From contig JBGTFQ010000245.1 of NCBI GenBank assembly GCA_041747155.1, positions 1 to 5,909 on the forward strand: DNA of 5,909 bases, given 5' to 3'. The notes under the pieces were generated by a model. That model was not told the origin of the DNA and did not search any database. It saw nothing but the letters and a program-made list of their open reading frames with translations. Source of the DNA: JACDDK01 sp041747155 (GTDB lineage: Bacteria > Actinomycetota > Rubrobacteria > Rubrobacterales > Rubrobacteraceae). The first letter of the stretch is position 1. Each line of letters opens with the position of its first letter. Shown piece by piece: positions 1 through 5,246 of the stretch. Position numbers and translations under genes: made by a program.

Positions 1-530
1 TCTTCGGGGCGTTGGGCCAAGCAGCCGAGTGGTTTATTGGGTTGTTCCAGGCTGGCGCGGATGTTTTTGTAGGATTTGTCACAGGCATCATACCGTTGTT
101 GATCGTGTTGTTGACCGCGTTCTACACGTTAATTAATCTGATCGGACAAGACAGAGTTCAGCGGGCGGCGCGGTTCGCCGCAGGCAATATATTCACGCGG
201 TACTCGCTGTTGCCGCTGATGGCGGTGTTCTTTTTGACCAACCCGATGGCCTATACGTTCGGGACGTTTTTGGAGGAGAAGTACAAGCCAGCGTTCTACG
301 ATGCGGCGGTGTCGTTTGTGCATCCGCCACTCGGGCTCTTCCCGCACGTCAATCCGGGTGAGATCTTTGTGTGGCTGGGCGTCGCTGTGGGAATTCAGGC
401 GCTGGGCTTACCGCTTGGAGATTTGGCGGTCAGGTATTTCCTCGCGGGTCTCGTCGTGATCTTTATCCGCGGTCTCGTTACGCAGTACATAACCCAGTTC
501 TTGGCGCGTCGCCAGGGCATCGAGCTTTAG
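1..530 (+). CDS. srlA: PTS glucitol/sorbitol-type transporter, EIIC component (5' end cut by window)
   Basis: Integral membrane EIIC subunit of a Gut-family PTS permease; with the next gene it forms the polyol channel in the cytoplasmic membrane. The protein aligns along its length with E. coli SrlA as I recall it. Shared blocks are AEWFIGLFQ near the N-terminus, NPM in the middle, EEKYKP, GLFPHVNPGEIFV, and LPLG near the C-terminal third. Counting from the TTG at 12, hydrophobic segments lie near residues 18-44, 63-84, 117-138 and 140-162. The frame is open from base 3. The TTG at 12 has no properly spaced ribosome site, and E. coli SrlA has a few more residues before AEW, so the true start is probably one to several codons left of the window. 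The stop TAG (528-530) is part of the next gene's ribosome site. The family call is firm; the substrate may not be sorbitol. Confidence 0.93.
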   Translation, partial: FGALGQAAEWFIGLFQAGADVFVGFVTGIIPLLIVLLTAFYTLINLIGQDRVQRAARFAAGNIFTRYSLLPLMAVFFLTNPMAYTFGTFLEEKYKPAFYDAAVSFVHPPLGLFPHVNPGEIFVWLGVAVGIQALGLPLGDLAVRYFLAGLVVIFIRGLVTQYITQFLARRQGIEL

Positions 531-534
531 GAGG
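528..534 (+). promoter_or_regulatory. Ribosome binding site for srlE
   Basis: TAGGAGG lies six bases before the ATG at 541 and overlaps the stop codon of the EIIC gene. This points to translational coupling of the two membrane subunits and fixes the start of srlE. Confidence 0.8.
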
Positions 535-540
535 GCGGCT

Positions 541-1605
541 ATGCAAAGAGGAGAATTCCGGGCCGTCAGGATTGAACATGGACAGCAAGGCTGGGGTGGA
601 CCACTCGTCATCGAACCGACGGCGGAGAAGAACAAGATCATGGCGGTCACCGGTGGCGGTATCCCGGAGCTTGCCCTAAAACTGGCGGAGATGACAGGCG
701 CCGAAGCCGTTGACGGTTTCCGGGCGCCCCCCCCAGAGAGCGAGGTCGCAGCGGTGGTCATTGACTGTGGCGGCACAGCCCGCTGCGGCGTCTATCCGCG
801 CAAGCGGATACCGACCATCAACCTAACTCCCGTAGGAGCTTCCGGGCCGTTGGCGCAGTTCATAACCGAGGATATCTACGTCTCGGATGTGAAACCGGCC
901 AACTTGAGTCTGGATGACGGGTCTGGAGCTACGGCTGCCGAAGGAACCGAGCAGAGCGGGCCAGCCAGCCCGTTCGAATCTGCTAGTTCCGGGGCCGGTC
1001 CTGCTGCCGGTGCCGCTGCGGGCGCTGCTGCTGGGGCCGGAGCGGCGCAGTCCCAGGATCAGACGGGCGGCGGATTTACTGGATTTATCGCTCGATTTGG
1101 CAGGGGGATCGGCGGGGTCGTTGGGATTCTGTTCCAGAGCGGGCGACAGGCCATAGATACGGTTATTAGGAACGTGTTGCCTTTCATCGCTTTCGTGACG
1201 CTGTTGATCGGGCTTATCAACGCTTCGGGGCTTGGGAGCTTGATCGCCAACACGCTCGCGCCTCTGGCGGATAATCTTGTTGGATTGTTGGTTCTCTCGG
1301 TAATTGTTGGTTTGCCGTTTCTGTCGCCGGTGCTTGGGCCGGGTGCGGTTATCGCTTCGGTGGTGGGCACTTTGATCGGGGACCAAATCGGCCGTGGATC
1401 TATTGATCCTTCCTTCGCGCTACCCGCGCTCTTCGCCTACAACGTGCAGGTCGGTTGCGACTTCGTGCCGGTTGGATTGGCGCTTGGTGAGGCGCAGCCC
1501 AAGACCATCGAGATCGGGGTTCCAGCGGTGTTGTTTAGCCGTCAGATCACCGGCCCAATAGCAGTCATCGTCGGGTTCTTGTTCAGCATCGGGCTCTACC
1601 AGTAG
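541..1605 (+). CDS. srlE: PTS glucitol/sorbitol-type transporter, EIIB-EIIC2 fusion subunit
   Basis: Phosphotransfer and membrane subunit of the Gut-family permease: its EIIB domain takes phosphate from EIIA and passes it to the incoming polyol. EIIB spans about residues 1-125, with the GWGGPL motif at 17-22, the phosphocysteine motif VIDCGGTARCG (Cys76 is the likely phosphorylated residue) and RIPTIN at 89-94. A linker rich in Ala, Gly, Ser and Pro follows (about 126-178). The EIIC2 membrane domain (about 179-354) carries LFQSGR, SPVLGPGAVIA, LPALFAYNVQVGCDFVPVGL and a C-terminal YQ, all matching E. coli SrlE. Length is 354 residues against about 319 in E. coli; most of the excess is the linker. 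The ATG at 541 has a strong ribosome site, and the N-terminus is only a few residues longer than E. coli's. The membrane half uses many TTG leucine codons, unlike the downstream genes. Family assignment is firm. Confidence 0.95.
   Translation: MQRGEFRAVRIEHGQQGWGGPLVIEPTAEKNKIMAVTGGGIPELALKLAEMTGAEAVDGFRAPPPESEVAAVVIDCGGTARCGVYPRKRIPTINLTPVGASGPLAQFITEDIYVSDVKPANLSLDDGSGATAAEGTEQSGPASPFESASSGAGPAAGAAAGAAAGAGAAQSQDQTGGGFTGFIARFGRGIGGVVGILFQSGRQAIDTVIRNVLPFIAFVTLLIGLINASGLGSLIANTLAPLADNLVGLLVLSVIVGLPFLSPVLGPGAVIASVVGTLIGDQIGRGSIDPSFALPALFAYNVQVGCDFVPVGLALGEAQPKTIEIGVPAVLFSRQITGPIAVIVGFLFSIGLYQ
988..1050 (+). repeat. GC-rich low-complexity tract encoding an Ala/Gly interdomain linker
   Basis: Imperfect GCTGC/GCCGCTG/GGGGCC units encode residues about 150-170 of the EIIB-EIIC2 protein, almost only Ala and Gly with one Pro. 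It lies between the soluble phosphotransfer domain and the first membrane segment, so it probably serves as a flexible tether. Such tracts can change length by replication slippage. Confidence 0.7.
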
Positions 1606-1611
1606 AGGAGG
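1604..1611 (+). promoter_or_regulatory. Ribosome binding site supporting a TTG start for the EIIA gene
   Basis: AGAGGAGG lies four bases before the TTG at 1616 and overlaps the srlE stop codon. No ATG is available nearby, and the product started at this TTG aligns residue for residue with the N-terminus of E. coli GutB, so the TTG start is well supported. Confidence 0.75.
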
Positions 1612-1615
1612 CGAC

Positions 1616-2011
1616 TTGGAACCCATATACACAACCGAGGTACGCGAGATCGGACCGGAGGTGGCCGAGTTCCTGGAGGGGGGATACTTGATCCTCTTCC
1701 AAACCGGCGCCCCACCCGAACTCGCGGAGATGTCCGTGACCCACGAAGTGAGCCACATGCGCCCGGAACCACCGACATCGGGCGATGTGCTCTCAATTGG
1801 CGAGAGCAACTTTCGTATAACCGCCGTCGGCACCAAAGCCTGGCAGAACATCGAGGAGCTGGGCCACGCGGTCTTCGTCTTCAACGGCGCCGAAGAGCCC
1901 GAGATGCCCGGCCAGATCTGCCTCGAAGAAGGAGGAACGGCGAGCCTGGCCGGCTCTCTCCAACCCGGCTCTCGCCTGGAGATAAAAACCGGCGTAGAGG
2001 CCGCTGTATGA
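1616..2011 (+). CDS. srlB: PTS glucitol/sorbitol-type transporter, EIIA component
   Basis: Cytoplasmic EIIA protein that receives phosphate from HPr and passes it to Cys76 of the EIIB domain encoded just upstream. The 131-residue product matches the family length (123 in E. coli). The active-site histidine is His43 in VTHEVSH, the same position as the phosphohistidine of E. coli GutB. Further family blocks are IYTTEVREIG at the N-terminus, GAPPELAE before the histidine, FRITAVG around 67-73 and ELGHAVFVFNG around 80-90. It starts with TTG. The gap to the upstream gene is 10 bases and to the next gene 19 bases. EI and HPr are not in the window and must be encoded elsewhere. Its codon use is richer in C-ending codons than that of the two membrane genes. 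Confidence 0.94.
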   Translation: MEPIYTTEVREIGPEVAEFLEGGYLILFQTGAPPELAEMSVTHEVSHMRPEPPTSGDVLSIGESNFRITAVGTKAWQNIEELGHAVFVFNGAEEPEMPGQICLEEGGTASLAGSLQPGSRLEIKTGVEAAV

Positions 2012-2018
2012 CGATTCC

Positions 2019-2026
2019 AGGAAGGG
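2019..2026 (+). promoter_or_regulatory. Ribosome binding site for the DRL-like oxidoreductase gene
   Basis: AGGAAGGG stands four bases before the ATG at 2031, in the 19-base gap after the EIIA stop codon. It supports the chosen start. Confidence 0.65.
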
Positions 2027-2030
2027 AACT

Positions 2031-3287
2031 ATGAGCCTCAGAAGCAAGCTGGAAGCCCTGGAGAAAGCCGGGACACCTATCCGCATCGGGCTCGTGGGCG
2101 CCGGGCAGATGGGCCGGGGCTTTATCGCCCAAGTCGCCGGAATTCCCGGTATGGAGACCGTAGCCGTCGCCGACGTAGACCCCCAACGTGGCCTCGAAGC
2201 CTTCCGCGAGGTCGGACTAGACCCCATAGAAGGTTTGAACGGAAGCTCCGCGCAGCCAGCAGTCACGGCTGACGCCCAAGAACTCGCCCGTTCTAGCTCC
2301 GTCGATGTGGTCGTAGAGGCGACCGGCGTAACGGAGGTTGGGGCTCGTGTGGCCTACGAAGCCATCCAGGAAGGCAAACACGTCGTGATGCTCAACGCCG
2401 AGACCGACGCCACGGTCGGGGCGCTGCTCGCTCGGATGGCGAAGAGTGCCGGGGTCGTCTACACGGGCTCAGCCGGGGACGAGCCAGCCGCGATCCTGGA
2501 ACTCTACGATTTCGCCCGCTCGATGGGTTTCGAAGTCGTAGCCGTCGGAAAAGGAAAGAATAATCCCCTGGACCAAACCGCCACACCCGAATCCGTAGCC
2601 GAAGAAGCCGCCCGAAAGAACATGAACCCTAAGATGCTCGCTGCCTTCGTGGACGGCACCAAAACGATGGTCGAAATGGCGACCGTCGCAAACGCCATCG
2701 GCTTCGTCCCCGATGTCCCCGGAATGCACGGCCCAGCCGAGACCGACCCCAAGAAGCTCGCGCAAGTTTTCAGCCTCGAAGAAGAGGGCGGCATCCTCTC
2801 CAAGTATTCGACCGTGGACTACGTGCGTGGCGTCGCGCCCGGCGTATTCGTCGTGGTGCGCTCCGAAGACGGACCGGTGCGCGAGACCCTGGAATATCTG
2901 GGGATGGGCAACGGTCCAAATCACGTCTTCTACCGTCCTTACCATCTTACGAGCCTAGAGACCCCGCTCTCCGTGGCGCGAGCCGTAGTCTACGGCGAGC
3001 CGGACATAATCTCCGGGGAGCGTCCGATGGCGGAGGTCGTGGCAGTTGCGAAACGTGACTTGGGCGCTGGTGAGAAGCTCGGCGGCATCGGCGGCCCGGA
3101 TTACTACGGAGTTGTATATACGGTCGCTGAGGCTTCGGGGATGTTGCCGCTGGGGCTGGCGGCGGGTGCGCGGACTACCCGTCCGGTGGCTAAAGGGAGT
3201 GTGATCTCTTCCTCAGGAGTCGAGTTGCCGGAGGATTCATTCGTGGCTAACTTGCGGCGGTTGCAAGACGCAGGTCTAGAGAGCTAG
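2031..3287 (+). CDS. DXR-like (DRL family) NAD(P)-dependent oxidoreductase with C-terminal SAF-like domain; putative polyol-phosphate isomeroreductase
   Basis: Soluble 418-residue oxidoreductase. Residues about 17-150 form a Rossmann fold: the dinucleotide loop GAGQMG is at 23-28, the second strand ends in VAVADVD (44-50), and EATG (96-99) follows the fourth strand. The catalytic region (about 150-330) holds GKGKNNPLD (173-181) and FVDGTKTMVEMA (206-217). The C-terminal part (about 335-405), with KRDLGAGEKLGGIGG, LPLGLAAGA and VAKGSVIS, looks like an SAF domain. This architecture fits the DRL group, known from the B. abortus enzyme that makes MEP from DXP, a reductive skeletal isomerisation. 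Family membership is recognised by pattern, not by a search. The gene directly follows the PTS genes, in the place of srlD, so its substrate is probably the phosphorylated PTS product, oxidised here. Genomes often label such proteins as homoserine dehydrogenase-like or FlgA-like. The family call is fairly sure; the exact reaction is not. Confidence 0.8.
   Translation: MSLRSKLEALEKAGTPIRIGLVGAGQMGRGFIAQVAGIPGMETVAVADVDPQRGLEAFREVGLDPIEGLNGSSAQPAVTADAQELARSSSVDVVVEATGVTEVGARVAYEAIQEGKHVVMLNAETDATVGALLARMAKSAGVVYTGSAGDEPAAILELYDFARSMGFEVVAVGKGKNNPLDQTATPESVAEEAARKNMNPKMLAAFVDGTKTMVEMATVANAIGFVPDVPGMHGPAETDPKKLAQVFSLEEEGGILSKYSTVDYVRGVAPGVFVVVRSEDGPVRETLEYLGMGNGPNHVFYRPYHLTSLETPLSVARAVVYGEPDIISGERPMAEVVAVAKRDLGAGEKLGGIGGPDYYGVVYTVAEASGMLPLGLAAGARTTRPVAKGSVISSSGVELPEDSFVANLRRLQDAGLES
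3033..3245 (+). other. Coding segment for the SAF-like domain of the DRL-like protein
   Basis: Encodes residues about 335-405, including KRDLGAGEKL, LPLGLAAGA and VAKGSVIS. The alternation of a basic residue with a GAG or KGS turn followed by a hydrophobic residue is typical of SAF domains (antifreeze, sugar-acid dehydratase, FlgA), and explains automated FlgA-like labels. From about 3120 the codons shift to G- and T-ending forms. Confidence 0.6.
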
Positions 3288-3296
3288 GGGAAAGAA
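3287..3296 (+). promoter_or_regulatory. Ribosome binding site for the SorC-type regulator gene
   Basis: GGGGAAAGAA begins on the last base of the oxidoreductase stop codon and lies three bases before the ATG at 3300. It is a weaker site than the AGGAGG elements before srlE and srlB, as might be expected for a regulator made in small amounts. Confidence 0.5.
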
Positions 3297-3299
3297 GCT

Positions 3300-4268
3300 A
3301 TGATCTCTCGCTACTCCGTAAACAATCGGGATCTCTCGGATGAGGACTATCTCATAATGAAGATCCTACGCCTCTACTATGAACGCCATTTTAACCAAGC
3401 CGAGGTAGCGAAGCGGATGGGTTTCTCCCGCCCGAAAGTTTCCCGCTTGATCTCCGAGGGTCACAGCCGAGGTTTCGTGAAGATCGAGATAGCCTCACCC
3501 ACGGGAGACTTCGCGCCGCTTGAGATAGCTCTCGAAGATCGATACGGAATCGGGGAAGTCCGCATCTCTGCCACGGCTGAAGAAGCCCGCAGTACGGAGT
3601 TGGCGGTGGGTGGTCTGGCTGCGGCGTGCCTGGCGCGAGTCTGCGGGCCGGGAAGCACGCTTGGAGTATCTTGGGGGACGACTGTCCGCGCTCTCGTCGA
3701 GGCCGTGCCGCGATTTGCGTTCAAGTGCGAGCGTGTGGTGCCGCTGGTGGGTAGCATCGGTCGGGCCGAGACGGTACTTCACTCCAACCGAGCGTGCCTT
3801 AATCTCGCAGGCAAGCTCGGCGTAGAAGCTCTGAGCCTTGATGCTCCGGCCATAGCCCGCTCCGCGAGCAGCCGCGAAGAGTTGATGGAGACGCCCGGCA
3901 TTGAGGACACGTTGAAGGCGGCTGTCTCCTGCGACGTGGCCGTGGTCGGTATCGGGGGGATACTGCCGACTTCGACCATAATCCACGCGGGCTTCTTCGA
4001 CTCCGAAGGATTCCTGGGGCTCGCAGAGCGTGGGGCCGTTGGAGACGTGTGTTTCCATTTTCTGGATTCGTTTGGGAACCCTTGTTTGCCGGAGGTATCC
4101 GAGAGAGTTGTTGGAATTACATTGGAACAAATTCGAGATGTGCCGGAGGTGATCGGGATAGCCACTGGCGCTGAGAAAGCCGCCGGTGTGGCTGCCGTTT
4201 TAGCAGGTGGATACGTCAATCGACTGGTCTGCGATCAGAGCCTCGCACAAGCGTTGTTGGAAATATAA
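3300..4268 (+). CDS. SorC/DeoR-type sugar-binding transcriptional regulator
   Basis: DNA-binding regulator of 322 residues, the usual length for the SorC family (which includes SorC, B. subtilis DeoR and CggR, and Brucella EryD). An N-terminal helix-turn-helix lies at about 31-58 (FNQAEVAKRMGFSRPKVSRL), preceded by the helix MKILRLYYERH. The effector domain spans about 75-320, with the family motif GVSWGTTVRAL (122-132), VVPLVGSIG (146-154), VAVVGIGG (213-220) and GIATGAEKAAGVAAVLAGGYVN (about 286-307), which matches the conserved end of the sugar-binding domain. Family members bind phosphorylated sugars or related metabolites, so the likely effector is an intermediate of this pathway. It lies inside the operon, 12 bases after the oxidoreductase and 21 bases before the E1 alpha gene, which suggests autoregulation. 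Its operator is probably upstream of the window. Whether it represses or activates cannot be told. Confidence 0.92.
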   Translation: MISRYSVNNRDLSDEDYLIMKILRLYYERHFNQAEVAKRMGFSRPKVSRLISEGHSRGFVKIEIASPTGDFAPLEIALEDRYGIGEVRISATAEEARSTELAVGGLAAACLARVCGPGSTLGVSWGTTVRALVEAVPRFAFKCERVVPLVGSIGRAETVLHSNRACLNLAGKLGVEALSLDAPAIARSASSREELMETPGIEDTLKAAVSCDVAVVGIGGILPTSTIIHAGFFDSEGFLGLAERGAVGDVCFHFLDSFGNPCLPEVSERVVGITLEQIRDVPEVIGIATGAEKAAGVAAVLAGGYVNRLVCDQSLAQALLEI

Positions 4269-4275
4269 GACGAGC

Positions 4276-4282
4276 AAAGGAG
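4276..4282 (+). promoter_or_regulatory. Ribosome binding site supporting a TTG start for the E1 alpha gene
   Basis: AAAGGAG lies seven bases before the TTG at 4290. The next in-frame ATG (4329) would remove conserved N-terminal residues and lacks a comparable site, so the TTG is preferred. Confidence 0.75.
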
Positions 4283-4289
4283 CAACAAA

Positions 4290-5246
4290 TTGCCTAGCAC
4301 CGAGGATCGCATAGAACTACTACGTAAGATGCTACTGAGCCGCTACTTCGACGAGAAGGTGAACGACCTCTACGCCGAGGGCCAAGTCCACGGTACGGCC
4401 CACTTCTACGTGGGCCAGGAATCCGTCGCGGTGGGGGCCATCTCCGCCTTGAAAGAGGGAGACGTAATAACCTCCACCCACCGGGGCCACGGCCACGCGA
4501 TAGCTTTCGGCCTGGATGTGGACCGTATGGCCGCCGAGCTTCTGGGACAGGCTACCGGCTACTGTCACGGCAAGGGTGGTTCCATGCACATTGCTGATGT
4601 GAAGGCTGGGATGCTCGGGGCGAACGGCATCGTCGGGGGGAGCATGGGGATCGTGTGCGGAGCGGGCTGGGCCTTCAAGCGGCGCGGCCAGGATCACGCC
4701 GCGCTATGTTTCTTCGGCGAGGGTGCTGCGAACGAAGGCATCTTCCACGAGACGCTCAATATGGCCGCTATCTGGAAGCTGCCGGTCGTCTTTGTCTGCG
4801 AGAACAACCAGTACGGGATGTCCATGAGCGTAAAGAAGGCCACGGCGGTCGAGAATATCTCGGATCGGGCCGCCGCTTACGGGATGCCGGGCGTAACTGT
4901 CTCAGGCTCGGATCTCGATGAAGTCAATGAAGCTACTTTGGCGGCATTGGAGCGGGCTCGGGCGGGCGAGGGGCCGACGCTTTTAGAGGCGATCACGTAC
5001 CGGTATCTCGGTCATTCCAAGAGCGACGCCAACCTCTATCGGACGCGAGAGGAGATCTCCTCTTGGCGCAAGAAAGATCCCATCGAACGCTTCGCCGCAG
5101 TCCTGGAAAGTGAAGGCTCGTTAAAAGAAGGCGAATGGAAAGATCTCGAAGATCAGGTTAAGGAACAGATAGAAGAAACTTTCGAGAGAGCCGGGCAGGA
5201 GCCGGACCCGGAGCCCGAGTCCGCATTGGAGGACGTATATGCCTAG
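4290..5246 (+). CDS. Thiamine-diphosphate-dependent dehydrogenase E1, alpha subunit (acetoin/pyruvate dehydrogenase class)
   Basis: Alpha subunit of a heterotetrameric E1 that decarboxylates a 2-oxo acid or cleaves an acyloin and passes the acyl group to lipoyl-E2. At 318 residues it has the size of AcoA/PdhA-type subunits. Conserved blocks are HFYVGQE (38-44), THRGHGHA (63-70), GYCHGKGGSMH (90-100), MLGANGIVGG (108-117), the cofactor motif from GEGAANEG (143-150) to ENN (171-173), and the loop YLGHSKSDANLYRTREE (239-255). The Glu in GEG replaces the commoner Asp but is a known metal ligand in human branched-chain E1 alpha, so the site should be intact. The N-terminal half, especially the run from THRGHGHA to IVGG, resembles AcoA of acetoin dehydrogenase systems; the YLGHSKSD loop is closer to pyruvate dehydrogenases. 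Its 3' end overlaps the beta subunit gene by eight bases. Operon context argues for a sugar-derived acyloin as substrate (inference). Confidence 0.93.
   Translation: MPSTEDRIELLRKMLLSRYFDEKVNDLYAEGQVHGTAHFYVGQESVAVGAISALKEGDVITSTHRGHGHAIAFGLDVDRMAAELLGQATGYCHGKGGSMHIADVKAGMLGANGIVGGSMGIVCGAGWAFKRRGQDHAALCFFGEGAANEGIFHETLNMAAIWKLPVVFVCENNQYGMSMSVKKATAVENISDRAAAYGMPGVTVSGSDLDEVNEATLAALERARAGEGPTLLEAITYRYLGHSKSDANLYRTREEISSWRKKDPIERFAAVLESEGSLKEGEWKDLEDQVKEQIEETFERAGQEPDPEPESALEDVYA
5228..5232 (+). promoter_or_regulatory. Ribosome binding site for the E1 beta gene, inside the E1 alpha gene
   Basis: GGAGG lies six bases before the ATG at 5239, within the last codons of the alpha subunit gene. 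With the eight-base gene overlap it supports coupled translation and roughly equal amounts of the two subunits. Confidence 0.8.

Noticed and set aside
823..1386. Antisense open frame of 187 codons opposite srlE
   Set aside because: It is opposite the well-conserved EIIB-EIIC2 protein and its product is low-complexity and Arg/Ser rich.
1..2011. Plain sorbitol-utilisation operon
   Set aside because: The PTS genes are of the sorbitol family, but no sorbitol-6-phosphate dehydrogenase, GutM/SrlR or GutQ gene follows; the downstream enzymes do not fit sorbitol metabolism.
2008..2034. Eight-codon ATG-to-TGA mini-frame that overlaps the EIIA stop and the oxidoreductase start
   Set aside because: It lacks its own ribosome site, and its neat ATGA overlaps at both ends can arise by chance in a 19-base gap. 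A coupling role cannot be supported from sequence alone.
3033..3245. FlgA (flagellar P-ring) function for the SAF-like region
   Set aside because: SAF domains are shared by several unrelated proteins, and there are no flagellar genes or signal peptide here. The domain is the tail of a cytoplasmic oxidoreductase.
3495..4130. Antisense open frame of 211 codons opposite the regulator gene
   Set aside because: The + strand carries a clear SorC-family protein throughout; the antisense product is rich in Arg, Ser and His, without motifs.
3288..4289. An internal promoter, operator or terminator around the regulator gene
   Set aside because: The flanking gaps are only 12 and 21 bases, filled largely by ribosome sites; I saw no convincing palindrome, -10/-35 pair or hairpin with a T-run.
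4716..4724. GEG instead of GDG in the E1 alpha cofactor motif as a sign of an inactive enzyme
   Set aside because: Glutamate at this position is a natural metal ligand in human branched-chain 2-oxo-acid dehydrogenase E1 alpha, so the change does not imply loss of function.
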